DNA from: a virus
IMG/VR virus record: IMGVR_UViG_3300046642_000231
Location: 1-58,563 of that record
DNA length: 58,563 nucleotides
Strand: one strand, 5' to 3'
In this document: positions 22,779-30,600 of the stretch, one piece after another
Numbering within the stretch: the stretch's first letter is position 1
How the letters are laid out: each line of letters begins with the position of its first letter
Notes under the pieces: generated by a model
What the model saw: the letters and a program-made list of their open reading frames with translations, nothing else
Database searches by the model: none
Told to the model about the DNA's origin: nothing
Program-made: the position numbers and the translations under genes

Positions 22779-22998
22779 GTACAAGCCGTCTACCAAGTCA
22801 TCACCAGTGGATGAGATGCTAGAACGTCTTACTGGACGTACCAGTGCAATCAACCATGATATGTGTATTAAACGTCCCTATGGTTGTGGTGAACCCATAG
22901 GACCATTTAACGACCTACTCAGTGAAACAGAGTACACCATCAGTGGCTTGTGCCAGACTTGCCAGGACAGCGTGTTTAAGAGCGACGATGATGGATAA
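22771..22998 (+). CDS. Small phage zinc protein with SGLCQTCQD motif
   Basis: A 75-residue protein. C-terminal part LSETEYTISGLCQTCQDSVF matches a pattern I know from many small phage proteins (a Cys-x-Cys-Gly-like site followed by an EY-IS-G-CQ-CQD end); with CIKRPYGCG upstream it gives four Cys for one zinc. Role in the phage is not established. Confidence 0.65.
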   Translation: MGKYKPSTKSSPVDEMLERLTGRTSAINHDMCIKRPYGCGEPIGPFNDLLSETEYTISGLCQTCQDSVFKSDDDG

Positions 22999-23095
22999 CG
23001 TATATATGGTGTTACCATTCGCTGCCATCGCTGTAGGGTTATGGGGTGGTACGTTTATCTACTGGTTGTGGAACAAGTTACATGACAACCAATAG
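22988..23095 (+). CDS. 35-residue membrane peptide
   Basis: Starts with ATG at 22988 (or the next codon), overlapping the previous gene. MVLPFAAIAVGLWGGTFIYWLW is almost entirely hydrophobic, one transmembrane helix, followed by a basic tail (NKLHDNQ). It ends two bases before a convergent terminator hairpin. Could be an inhibitory peptide or membrane anchor; unknown. Confidence 0.5.
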   Translation: MMDNVYMVLPFAAIAVGLWGGTFIYWLWNKLHDNQ

Positions 23096-23097
23096 AA

Positions 23098-23129
23098 AAA
23101 GGGTGGATACTTATTGGTACCCACCCTTT
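23098..23129. terminator. Bidirectional terminator between convergent genes
   Basis: AAAGGGTGG (23098-23106) pairs with CCACCCTTT (23121-23129), with A runs on one side and T on the other, so it can act in both directions. It separates the plus-strand small-gene block from the minus-strand ribbon-helix-helix gene. Confidence 0.8.
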
Positions 23130-23159
23130 AACCCTACCTGCCAGGACCACTACCCAGTG

Positions 23160-23594
23160 CTAGGCAATACCAAGCAGTGCCTTAACCTTGGGGTCCAATC
23201 CCTCGATCTGCCCCTGCTTAGCAAGCTCGATGAGCTTGGTCACTGCATCGCTCTTTTCCTTGGCCCGAGTAGCAGCAGCTGCCTTGCGTTCCTCATCACT
23301 AGCGTACCGATGCTGACGAGCACGTTGCACTGCGGGGATGTCATAGCCAAATTCCTTAGCGGCCAGGTTCGCCATCCATGCGCTAGTGCTCACGTTGGTC
23401 GACTTAGCTCGTTCCTCAATAAGTGCCTTCAACTCAGCGGGCACATTCACCTGCACGGTAGGCCGCTTGTTGGTATCAGTGCTGCCCGAGTCACCCTGCT
23501 CCGGGCTACCATCAGTGCCCTGCTCCGCATCGGTCACAGGCTCATCTGCCACGTCAGTCATCGTACCATCCTCTGCCACTTTAGTTGCCGCCAC
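23160..23594 (-). CDS. Ribbon-helix-helix DNA-binding protein (putative repressor)
   Basis: A 144-residue protein, the only clear minus-strand gene inside the plus arm. The first about 40 residues are acidic and disordered. Residues about 44-84 (PTVQVNVPAELKALIEERAKS, then STSAWMANLAAKEFGY) match the ribbon-helix-helix fold of Arc/CopG-type dimeric repressors. A basic helical tail follows. Start is uncertain: GTG at 23594 has AGGGG before it; TTG at 23600 and ATG at 23555 are alternatives. It diverges from the PadR-like gene; the two share a short intergenic region and probably regulate each other. Confidence 0.65.
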   Translation of the reverse strand: MAATKVAEDGTMTDVADEPVTDAEQGTDGSPEQGDSGSTDTNKRPTVQVNVPAELKALIEERAKSTNVSTSAWMANLAAKEFGYDIPAVQRARQHRYASDEERKAAAATRAKEKSDAVTKLIELAKQGQIEGLDPKVKALLGIA

Positions 23595-23600
23595 GATCAA

Positions 23601-23660
23601 CCCCTAGTGCTGCCGTCGTATCACGGCCACGCAAGTACAGTATAAAGGAAGTGCACGCAC
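23601..23660. promoter_or_regulatory. Divergent promoter region between the two regulators
   Basis: Sixty bases between opposite starts. TATAAA (23641-23646, plus) and TATACT (minus strand, 23644-23639) overlap almost symmetrically, so polymerase can bind in only one direction at a time. No clear -35 boxes. A protein bound here would affect both genes. Confidence 0.45.
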
Positions 23661-24119
23661 ATGTCAACCATGCCACCCCACGACCACCCAGTCATTCCCG
23701 CACTAGCCGTACCCAACGGCCACGCTCCACCCATCCATACCACGCCCGTACCCTATAACCCCACCCGTGTATACATCCTGTCGGCGCTGCTCTATGGACC
23801 GACGCACGGCTACGCTCTGCGAGAGCGCCTTATCGCTGCGCATCCGCACGACTCTAACAGCACAGCCACCCGCCCACGCTGGACGGTACAAGCCATTTAC
23901 AACAACCTGTACCGGATGCTAGACGACGGCCATGTATACCACACCGTAGATGTGCATGGAGGTAAGCTGGTAACTACCTACCACCCCACCCTAGCTGGAC
24001 TGTCCTACCTGGAAGATTCCCTAACAGAACTCCACCGCCTAACCGACTACCTCACCGAAGCCAAAGCACAGTACGTAGCAGCCGTTCCAACCCCCACCAC
24101 AAACAGCCAACCATGCTAA
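23661..24119 (+). CDS. PadR-family transcriptional regulator
   Basis: A 152-residue protein. Residues about 35-125 show the PadR winged helix: YILSALLYGPTHGYALRERL, TVQAIYNNLYRMLDDGHV (recognition helix and wing) and TYHPTLAGLSYLEDSL. Pro-rich N-terminal extension of about 30 residues. PadR proteins are dimeric repressors that often respond to small ligands; they are uncommon in phages. Divergent from the ribbon-helix-helix gene, so probably part of a switch controlling this arm. Confidence 0.8.
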   Translation: MSTMPPHDHPVIPALAVPNGHAPPIHTTPVPYNPTRVYILSALLYGPTHGYALRERLIAAHPHDSNSTATRPRWTVQAIYNNLYRMLDDGHVYHTVDVHGGKLVTTYHPTLAGLSYLEDSLTELHRLTDYLTEAKAQYVAAVPTPTTNSQPC

Positions 24120-24229
24120 CCACCCTGCTCATCATCATAGCAGTCATCCTAACCCTAGCCATTTATGGGTTCGTAGCCATCCTGCGTGACCTAGACCACT
24201 ACTACAAGCACCACCAAAACCGTTGGTAA
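24113..24229 (+). CDS. 38-residue membrane peptide
   Basis: ATG at 24113 overlaps the PadR stop. Residues 5-25 (LLIIIAVILTLAIYGFVAIL) are a single transmembrane helix followed by a polar His/Tyr-rich tail. Function unknown; third such tiny membrane gene in the arm. Confidence 0.5.
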   Translation: MLTTLLIIIAVILTLAIYGFVAILRDLDHYYKHHQNRW

Positions 24230-24247
24230 CAAAGAGGAGGTAGACCA

Positions 24248-24448
24248 GTGATTATCCACGTAGTTGTCTGCGAAGATATAGACATAGAGAAGTCCTACGC
24301 TGAGTGTGCTTTCTACGACTTAGCCAAAGCAGAGGCATGGGCTAAGGAACATAATAGCTGGGAACATACTAACAACCTCCCTAACTTCCAACGCTGGTAT
24401 AAAGTGTCATCAGCAGACATACTAGATGCGGAGGAGGTAACCCCGTGA
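24248..24448 (+). CDS. Hypothetical 66-residue protein (GTG start)
   Basis: GTG at 24248 with a strong GAGGAGG site nine bases before. Acidic, alpha/beta pattern (IIHVVVCEDIDIEKSYAECAF then LAKAEAWAKEHNSW), no family. Overlaps the next gene by GTGA. Confidence 0.55.
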   Translation: MIIHVVVCEDIDIEKSYAECAFYDLAKAEAWAKEHNSWEHTNNLPNFQRWYKVSSADILDAEEVTP

Positions 24449-24681
24449 AGATCAACCACTACCAGACCGTAGCCATTGACATCCTGCAAGAGATCGAGAA
24501 CTACGTAGAGATCCGTAGGAACGACACAGAGAGTATTGCCAAGCACATACCCGCTAGTATTAGCAATGACCTTTTTACCTACGTAAGAGGGCAACAAGCA
24601 GCTTTCGATGAGGTACTCACTGTACTACATAACTTCTACACGCCGGAGGTTCCCAGTGTTACTAACACTGACCAAGCGTGA
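24445..24681 (+). CDS. Hypothetical 78-residue protein (GTG start)
   Basis: GTG at 24445 with GGAGGAGG before it. Helical (VAIDILQEIENYVEIRRND, QQAAFDEVLTVLHNF). No known motif. The ribosome site of the next gene (GGAGG) is inside its 3-prime end. Confidence 0.55.
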   Translation: MKINHYQTVAIDILQEIENYVEIRRNDTESIAKHIPASISNDLFTYVRGQQAAFDEVLTVLHNFYTPEVPSVTNTDQA

Positions 24682-24919
24682 TGTGTTCGAGTCTGCCGTG
24701 CAAGGCTGCCAACCCAGCAGCATAGCCATTGAACGCATGTTTGCAGAGCAACTCAATCAGTACGTACACGCAGTGCAAGCCAGCCCTACCAAAGCCTACA
24801 TCTTCACTATGGGCCAAACCCTGCAACTAACTATGCCCCCACCCCTCTCTGACTTTAACGCAGCCTACTACCACGGCGAGATCACCACTCTAGAAGATGA
24901 CATCGTGTGTAAGGTGTAA
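24656..24919 (+). CDS. Hypothetical 87-residue protein (GTG start)
   Basis: GTG at 24656 is chosen because GGAGG lies six bases before it, although the frame is open further upstream. The product (VLLTLTKRDVFESAVQGCQPS...) has an alpha/beta pattern and an acidic end (ITTLEDDIV). Function unknown. Confidence 0.5.
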   Translation: MLLTLTKRDVFESAVQGCQPSSIAIERMFAEQLNQYVHAVQASPTKAYIFTMGQTLQLTMPPPLSDFNAAYYHGEITTLEDDIVCKV

Positions 24920-24932
24920 GGGGTGCCATATC

Positions 24933-25094
24933 ATGCAACCTAAGTTAACCCCACGTGAGGTTAAGCAGATCCGCCTGTTAAGTACCAAGTATCACTACAG
25001 CCACGCCGAGCTAGCAGCCATGTTTAACGTATCGCGTCCTACCATCTCACGCATCGTTGCCAATCGTACCTGGAAAGAGGTAACTAATGCCTAA
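24933..25094 (+). CDS. Small helix-turn-helix protein
   Basis: A 53-residue protein from ATG at 24933 (AAGGGG before it). KLTPREVKQIRLLSTKYHYS then HAELAAMFNVSRPTISRIV is a typical resolvase/homeodomain-like helix-turn-helix, nearly the whole protein. It is probably a small DNA-binding regulator of this arm. Its end overlaps the next start. Confidence 0.7.
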   Translation: MQPKLTPREVKQIRLLSTKYHYSHAELAAMFNVSRPTISRIVANRTWKEVTNA

Positions 25095-25404
25095 CGCACA
25101 GCACACCCCTGGACCGTGGAAACTAGATAGTGGATATGATGAGTACAACCAAGTAGGTATCCCGTTCGGCAACTATCATGCTTGGTTAGACCTAGATGAA
25201 GCCTACGCAGCGTTCAACCCCGATCAAGTAAAAGAGCACCACGCTGAGATAGCAGCTAATACTCGACTGATAGCAGCAGCACCAGACCTCTATGCTGCGC
25301 TGGAACACATGGTAATAGCCATCAGTATCAGCAACCCAATCGATATGATGCAAGCCCACGCTGAGTGCGACGCAGCACTACGTAAGGCTAGAGGTACTTC
25401 ATGA
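25087..25404 (+). CDS. Conserved phage protein, HTPGPW/LIAAAPDL type
   Basis: A 105-residue protein with the N-terminal HTPGPWKL and the middle NTRLIAAAPDLYAALEHM, a combination frequent in small phage and prophage proteins of unknown function. Introduced by GAGGTAACTAATG and overlapping the helicase start by four bases. Confidence 0.65.
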   Translation: MPNAQHTPGPWKLDSGYDEYNQVGIPFGNYHAWLDLDEAYAAFNPDQVKEHHAEIAANTRLIAAAPDLYAALEHMVIAISISNPIDMMQAHAECDAALRKARGTS

Positions 25405-26723
25405 CCATATTGATTCCCCGACCTTATCAAGTAGATGGTATAAACTTCCTTGAAGAGAAGAAGCGGGGGGCTTTGTGGATGAGTCCGGGTCTAGGTAAGA
25501 CCCTACAAGCTGGAGAGGTACTTACCAGTCATCTACCAGCCCTGGTAGTAACCCCAGGCTACCTCACCTGGCAGTGGTATGACTTCCTAACCACGCAGTA
25601 CCCCGGCCTCTCTGTCGTGGTAGCTGAGGGCACCCGTGCACAGAAGACCTCAGCACTGCACATCGACGTAAGTCCATCCACCAGCATACACCCAGGATCA
25701 CTACCCGACGTGTACATTACTAACATCGAGACGCCCCGCTACCTACCACTACCACAACGGGTGCACACCTTTGTCATAGACGAAGCCCATCGGTACAAGG
25801 GTCGTACCGCCCAGCAATCCAAGGCAGCACTACTCTATGCCTCACACAGCAACCGCACCCACGTCATTGAGCTAACCGCTACTCCACAGAAGCGTGAGGC
25901 AGATGACTTGTGGATGCAACTACGCATCCTCGATCCTCCAGCATTCAAGTCCTACCACAAGTTCGTAGCTGACTACCTGTCAGTCTACTACCACCAGGGG
26001 TTTAGACCCATCATCAAAGGCATAGCTAAGCCCAAGGCACTCACCGCCCTCGTAGCTAACTACGCCCACGTACTCAACTACGCTGACGCCTGCATGGACG
26101 TGCCACCACTCATACCTAACGTCATCAACTTACCACTAACCCCAGCCGAAGTCCAGCACTACCGATCCATCCGCAGGAACTACCGTGCAACCATGCCAAA
26201 CGGACCCGACCGTACCTTTAGCAACGCATTCCAGGTAATTGATTACCTACGTCACCTTACCTTTAACCAGGCCAAGATTGATGCCATTACCAACCTCGTA
26301 GATGATGCCCCCTCTGATGTGGGCTTCCTCATCTACACGCACTACATCGACCATGCCCACCAAATAGCAGCAGCCCTACTACCAACCTACCCCGACACCG
26401 TGTGCATCACGGGAAACACCCCATCATACCAGCGCATACCAGCAGCCAGAGCCAGCAAGCACGTAGTAGCTACCCGTGATTCCATTAGTGAGGGAGGTGA
26501 TTTAACTCACCTAAAGGTACTTATCTATGCCGAGCAAGATTACACCGAAGATACCCAAGCCACCGGACGTACCGTTAGACCCACGCTCGACCTAACACCA
26601 GTTAATCGGTACGACATTATCTACAAAGGCACCATCGACGAGGTTATTTACCGATGCCGTACTAGGCGTATACACGATGCCGAGACTATTGCCCGATTAG
26701 CATTGGAGCCCGATGGTGAGTAA
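25401..26723 (+). CDS. SF2 DEAH-type DNA helicase
   Basis: A 440-residue helicase. RPYQVDGINFL (Q-like motif) at 7-17, Walker A MSPGLGKT near 27-34, DEAH near 129-132, LTATPQKR (motif III) near 157, and in the second half motif V (SEGGDL) and motif VI QATGRTVRP near 385-393. Short form, resembling the SNF2/UvsW-like helicases of phages that remodel forks or recombination intermediates. It closes the unit before the strong promoter of the replication operon. Confidence 0.88.
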   Translation: MTILIPRPYQVDGINFLEEKKRGALWMSPGLGKTLQAGEVLTSHLPALVVTPGYLTWQWYDFLTTQYPGLSVVVAEGTRAQKTSALHIDVSPSTSIHPGSLPDVYITNIETPRYLPLPQRVHTFVIDEAHRYKGRTAQQSKAALLYASHSNRTHVIELTATPQKREADDLWMQLRILDPPAFKSYHKFVADYLSVYYHQGFRPIIKGIAKPKALTALVANYAHVLNYADACMDVPPLIPNVINLPLTPAEVQHYRSIRRNYRATMPNGPDRTFSNAFQVIDYLRHLTFNQAKIDAITNLVDDAPSDVGFLIYTHYIDHAHQIAAALLPTYPDTVCITGNTPSYQRIPAARASKHVVATRDSISEGGDLTHLKVLIYAEQDYTEDTQATGRTVRPTLDLTPVNRYDIIYKGTIDEVIYRCRTRRIHDAETIARLALEPDGE

Positions 26724-27033
26724 CCTTGCCAGCTTCCTACCAACAGTGCCTTACGCAACTGGAGTCGCGCTCTGCCAGTACCATACAACAACTCCGGCAA
26801 AGGAATCCGGCGTGCAAGGACCGCATTTTTTCCACATAGAACCCCGGTTATCATGCCATAAAACTACCACTTTGGTCTACAAACATTCAGCCCAACACGA
26901 AGGAAACCCCAGTCCAGTCTGCCAGGTTGACACGCCCACGGGCCATCGTTTATACTGTAATCCCCACGGGCGGGTCGGACAGATTGCACTACCATAGGTC
27001 GCCTAACTGGTACTACGAAAGGGGTAACTCACG
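26724..27033 (+). promoter_or_regulatory. Non-coding gap with the main early promoter
   Basis: 310 bases without a convincing gene. A run of six T (26826-26831) behind weak CCGG-type pairings may end transcription from upstream. The promoter at 26927-26956 then restarts transcription; its expected leader (about 70 bases) is GC-rich and ends with AAAGGGG before ATG at 27034. Confidence 0.6.
26927..26956 (+). promoter_or_regulatory. Near-consensus sigma70 promoter of the replication operon
   Basis: Perfect -35 TTGACA (26927-26932), 18-base spacer, -10 TATACT (26951-26956, five of six matches). The best promoter in the window. All genes from 27034 to 42177 lie downstream on the same strand with only small gaps. 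Confidence 0.75.
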
Positions 27034-27336
27034 ATGCCAGTCCTAACCATTGCTCAGCGTGTAGATAATGGTATTGCACTACTGGACGAGAAGGTACCAA
27101 GTTGGCAAGACAAGGTGGACCCTAGCACGCTTACATTATCAAGGATTGATGCCTGCGTGCTGGGACAGTTGTTTGGTAGTTACTATGATGGTGCAGAACA
27201 ACTAGGATTTGATCCTGAGTCGAAGCAAGCATCTGATTTAGGTTTCTTCCTCAAAGATGATGAGCACCGCTATATTACTTATCAACAACTTACTGAAGAG
27301 TGGTCTACTAGGTTGATGGACTACTTCTCATGCTGA
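27034..27336 (+). CDS. Hypothetical early protein, first gene after the strong promoter
   Basis: A 100-residue protein. The pattern VPSWQDKVDPSTLTLSRIDACVLGQLFGSYYDG, followed by GFDPE and a C-terminal LTEEW, is familiar from small proteins of actinobacterial and other phages, but without known function. Ribosome site AAAGGGG. Overlaps the nuclease gene. Confidence 0.6.
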   Translation: MPVLTIAQRVDNGIALLDEKVPSWQDKVDPSTLTLSRIDACVLGQLFGSYYDGAEQLGFDPESKQASDLGFFLKDDEHRYITYQQLTEEWSTRLMDYFSC

Positions 27337-28361
27337 TCTCGGTAACTGAGTCACAGAACTACGATAGGTGCCAACGCATGTGGCAACTTACTTCCTTCAA
27401 TGGGCAGTCACTTACACCTATGCGCCACAGTCCTGCACTAGCAGGTGGTACGTTGTTCCATCAGACGTTAGCTGATTGGTTACTGCACCCTAAGCTAGAT
27501 CCCACGCAGATATGTGACGTGCACTTTGCCAAGATGTATGATGCAGCCAGGGAGCAGTACCGTGTTACCAATGGTTTTTACCCGATGGGCCGTGAGTTAG
27601 GTGAAGTAGCAGAGACAGGTGCACTCATCAAGGCCATGATGGGTAACTACCGTGACTACTACACTACCCCACTACCAGAAGGCTTTACCTGCATCATGCC
27701 AGAGCAAGCAGTAGTGGTAGACATCCCCAACGCCATTAGTGCTTGCCATGAGTGCAACGGTAAGGGAACCAAGAAGTACTACGATGGAAGTTACGTTGTC
27801 GCTGTAGAGGACTGCCAATCTTGTGCTGGTACTGGAGAGATTCAGCACCAACTAGAAGGCACCTTTGATGCCATCATAGCAGATCGTAATGGCAAGGTGT
27901 TTGTACTCGATCACAAAACCTACGGGGCACGACCGAAGGTACCTACTATTGAAAATGCCTTTCAATTCAGATGCTACGTCTGGGCTGCCCGTCAGCTAGG
28001 CATCGACAACGTAGTGGGCTTCCTCTATGATGGTGCCTTTAAGCGCCCTTCACCCCCACGTGGTAAGACGATGGATGATCTATTCTTCCGTATGCCAGTT
28101 ACCTACAATGAAGCACAGATGGATGAGATTGGTGCCTTCCTCGCGCAGAAGGCTTGCATGATGTACGACACTACACCCACGAGTGCCTTGCTCAACTTTA
28201 ATCGTAGATGGGAGGGCTGCTGGGATTGTAGTGTAGAAGAACTCTGCACTGCTATCAGTCGTAGCGAAGACATCGACTGGCTAATTAACGAACGCTACAC
28301 TCACCGAGAACGTACTACAGCCTTTGCTGACGATATAGAAATCAGTACGGAGCAAGACTAA
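27330..28361 (+). CDS. Cas4/RecB-like PD-(D/E)XK nuclease with DnaJ-type zinc finger
   Basis: A 343-residue protein. SVTESQNYDRCQRMWQL at the start is the RecB/Cas4 entry motif with a Cys; the catalytic strand VFVLDHKT lies near 189-196; a late CWDCSVEELC could complete an iron-sulfur cluster. Between about 139 and 170 there is an inserted pair CHECNGKG and CQSCAGTG, zinc-binding motifs of DnaJ type. Such nucleases, next to RecA-like and ssDNA-binding genes, act in phage recombination and end processing. The inserted zinc finger is not standard for Cas4. Confidence 0.8.
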   Translation: MLISVTESQNYDRCQRMWQLTSFNGQSLTPMRHSPALAGGTLFHQTLADWLLHPKLDPTQICDVHFAKMYDAAREQYRVTNGFYPMGRELGEVAETGALIKAMMGNYRDYYTTPLPEGFTCIMPEQAVVVDIPNAISACHECNGKGTKKYYDGSYVVAVEDCQSCAGTGEIQHQLEGTFDAIIADRNGKVFVLDHKTYGARPKVPTIENAFQFRCYVWAARQLGIDNVVGFLYDGAFKRPSPPRGKTMDDLFFRMPVTYNEAQMDEIGAFLAQKACMMYDTTPTSALLNFNRRWEGCWDCSVEELCTAISRSEDIDWLINERYTHRERTTAFADDIEISTEQD

Positions 28362-28786
28362 TGGAAAAACCACTTGCAACCTCTGAGAGCCGCATCAAAG
28401 CCAACGAAGCATTCGACCAGCACATCGCAGCCATTGTTAACTCAGTAGTTGCAGAACGCTTGACTCAGAACATTAAGTGGGGATTGCAACGGCACCCCAC
28501 ACTAAACCCAGTATCTAACCAGTTGAAGCAATTACCTGGAGTACAAACAGTACAGTTCGGTTTACCTACCGTGGAACATGCCAGAAAAGATTGTGACCTA
28601 GCTGAGAGTCGTGGTGAACTTACCTGGACCCACATTGCTGTAGAGGAACTAGCAGAGGCAGTAGAGGCCGCAGTGCTACACGGCGAAACTTCTACTGAGT
28701 TACGTGAAGAGTTAGTGCAACTCGCTGCTGTAGTGTTCGCGTGGATAGAAAGCGTAGACTCATTAGTTGATGCAGGAGCAAAGTAA
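28361..28786 (+). CDS. MazG-like nucleotide pyrophosphohydrolase (putative)
   Basis: A 141-residue protein. ERLTQNIKWGLQRHP followed by WTHIAVEELAEAVEAAV and LREELVQLAAVVFAWIE shows the EExxE plus ExxQ/D helix pairs of the all-alpha NTP pyrophosphatases, as seen in a small phage subfamily. They hydrolyse (d)NTPs or (p)ppGpp, adjusting pools. Coupled to its neighbours by TAATG overlaps in the replication operon. Confidence 0.65.
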   Translation: MEKPLATSESRIKANEAFDQHIAAIVNSVVAERLTQNIKWGLQRHPTLNPVSNQLKQLPGVQTVQFGLPTVEHARKDCDLAESRGELTWTHIAVEELAEAVEAAVLHGETSTELREELVQLAAVVFAWIESVDSLVDAGAK

Positions 28787-29361
28787 TGCAATACGCAATG
28801 CTAGACTTAGAAACTCTTGCTACTTCAGAGCGAGCCACTATCCTAACCATTGGTGCACTTAAGTTCGACCCATACGTACCACTAGAAGTCGAGACTCTTG
28901 ACAGTTTCCTTACTAAGCACAAGGATGATTGCTTCGAGGCAGTGCTAAGTAAGCAGGTTGGCAGAGATATTAACTTTGAGACGGTACAGTGGTGGGTTAA
29001 TCAAGAGCCTTTGGCTAAAGTAATGGCCTTTCCACCCGACCGTCAAGATTGGAAGGAAGTACTAACCATAGGCTTCCCAGCGTGGTACTACCATCAAGAA
29101 CCACAAGGGTGCTTTGCCTACCCAGCTACCTTCGACCATATGATATTGCAATCGGCTTACAATGACTTAGGAATCAAGAACCCAATTCATTACACGAAGA
29201 TATTAGACATGCGAACGCTAGTTAAACTATCTGCGGTACCGTGCCCAACCCTACCACCCTGGTTGGTGCAACACAATGCACTGCACGATTGCATCCGTCA
29301 AGTGTTGTGGTTGCAGGCAGTACATACCAAGATGGGGTCGTTTGCATATGCTGGGCAGTGA
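28786..29361 (+). CDS. DEDD 3-prime-5-prime exonuclease (Rv2179c-like)
   Basis: A 191-residue RNase H-fold exonuclease. MLDLETL gives Asp7 and Glu9; TFDHMILQSAYNDLG near residue 125 the second Asp; HNALHDCIRQ near 165 the last His/Asp. This matches small DEDDh exo(ribo)nucleases common in phages. Probably trims RNA or ssDNA in replication and recombination. Confidence 0.8.
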   Translation: MQYAMLDLETLATSERATILTIGALKFDPYVPLEVETLDSFLTKHKDDCFEAVLSKQVGRDINFETVQWWVNQEPLAKVMAFPPDRQDWKEVLTIGFPAWYYHQEPQGCFAYPATFDHMILQSAYNDLGIKNPIHYTKILDMRTLVKLSAVPCPTLPPWLVQHNALHDCIRQVLWLQAVHTKMGSFAYAGQ

Positions 29362-29536
29362 CGTTCCTAACTACACCAGCCTACGACCAGGCCAGGTGAT
29401 AACCAACAAGCACACGGGTGACATCGTACAGGTAGTGGAGGTGACTGAGCACTACGTCCAGTTAGGTATGTCCACGGGCTTCAAGTATAACCTGAACTAC
29501 AAGCAACTACTCGATGACTATACTATCACTCGTTAG
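29348..29536 (+). CDS. Hypothetical 62-residue protein
   Basis: ATG at 29348 overlaps the exonuclease end. Beta-type sequence (SLRPGQVITNKHTGDIVQVV, then HYVQLGMSTGFKYNL), perhaps an SH3-like or KOW-like small barrel. No identified family. Confidence 0.5.
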   Translation: MLGSDVPNYTSLRPGQVITNKHTGDIVQVVEVTEHYVQLGMSTGFKYNLNYKQLLDDYTITR

Positions 29537-29555
29537 CACAAACTGGGAGGCGCAC

Positions 29556-30404
29556 TTGTCAGCACCAGCAGCAGGGACACCCGCAGTAATGACCCCACAG
29601 AACCTCGAATCGTTTGCAGGTCTAAAGATTAGTAAACCAGAAGACGTACAAAGCAAAGGTGATGTGTACATCATCTACGGCCAGGGTGGAGTAGGGAAGA
29701 CTACTCTAGCCGCAGAGATTGCTGAGTCAGAATTTGTCAAGCGTGGTACGCTGTGGTTGACAATGGATGGTAATACCAAATCCATCAGTAACCTGATTCG
29801 TAGTGGTCGTATTCAAGAAGTCGAAATTAAGCGGTGGTCTGAACTGCAAAAGATGACTGACTCTTACATTAGAGAGCAGCCGTGGGATGCAGTAGCGATT
29901 GATAATATGTCCGAGGGCCAGTCCATTGACCTACGTGATATTACGGGTGGTGCTCGTCAGCCCGAGATACAGGAGTACGGGCTAAGTGAGGCTCACATGA
30001 TTAGTTTGATACGTAAGTGGCGTGACATTGCTCGTGCTAACGACATCAACGTGTTCATCTTGTTTTGGGAGATGCAGGTTAACAAAGGTGCCGGTACCAA
30101 AGATGACTTGCATGTTACCAATAAGTTAGCTGCTAAGTTAGCTGGTATAGTAGGCAATGTAATGCACCTTACCAGTGAGACGGACAAGGATATTACCAGG
30201 AAAATTACCATAGCTGGCCCGTCCACTCGTACTGCTGCCAAGTTTACTCGTGACCGTACTGACTCGGTACAGTGGACTATCCCCAACGAAATCTACTACC
30301 GATTAGACCAGACCCCACTCATTGACATTCTAAACACCATCCGCAATGGGGTTACTTTTCCCGCGGCTAAGTACCAGCGCAAGGCAACTACCAATGAGAG
30401 TTAG
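29556..30404 (+). CDS. RecA-like ATPase, Sak4-type single-strand annealing/recombination factor
   Basis: A 282-residue protein from TTG at 29556, chosen for GGGAGG six bases before it; an ATG at 29514 in the same frame is the alternative. Walker A YGQGGVGKTT near 41-50 and Walker B DAVAIDNMSE around 115-122 place it in the AAA/RecA-like group; short RecA-like proteins followed by an ssDNA-binding-like gene are typical Sak4 systems. It likely promotes strand annealing or exchange together with the 30601 protein and the Cas4-like nuclease. Confidence 0.75.
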   Translation: MSAPAAGTPAVMTPQNLESFAGLKISKPEDVQSKGDVYIIYGQGGVGKTTLAAEIAESEFVKRGTLWLTMDGNTKSISNLIRSGRIQEVEIKRWSELQKMTDSYIREQPWDAVAIDNMSEGQSIDLRDITGGARQPEIQEYGLSEAHMISLIRKWRDIARANDINVFILFWEMQVNKGAGTKDDLHVTNKLAAKLAGIVGNVMHLTSETDKDITRKITIAGPSTRTAAKFTRDRTDSVQWTIPNEIYYRLDQTPLIDILNTIRNGVTFPAAKYQRKATTNES

Positions 30405-30597
30405 ACTCATAGTAGATACTGTTCAAACACCTGACGAGGTTATGGTTGTCTTCAACCTTGGCCACGATTACGAAGTACCAGTATATTTGAAGAAGGGGGA
30501 GCTATGGTCACTAGCTAGTATCCTACAACACGCAGCTGTCACTAACCTGATCGAAGCTACCTACGAGCTAACTAACAACAATACTGATGGAGAGTAA
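30394..30597 (+). CDS. Hypothetical 67-residue protein
   Basis: ATG at 30394 overlaps the ATPase gene by 11 bases. Beta-type then helical (VRLIVDTVQTPDEVMVVFNLG; LKKGELWSLASILQHAAV), acidic end. Function unknown; sandwiched between the two recombination genes, so a small cofactor is possible. Confidence 0.5.
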   Translation: MRVRLIVDTVQTPDEVMVVFNLGHDYEVPVYLKKGELWSLASILQHAAVTNLIEATYELTNNNTDGE

Positions 30598-30600
30598 CTA

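Noticed and set aside
26713-26997. Open frame of 94 codons between helicase and replication operon
   Set aside because: It has no ribosome site, unlikely composition, and contains the TTGACA/TATACT promoter.
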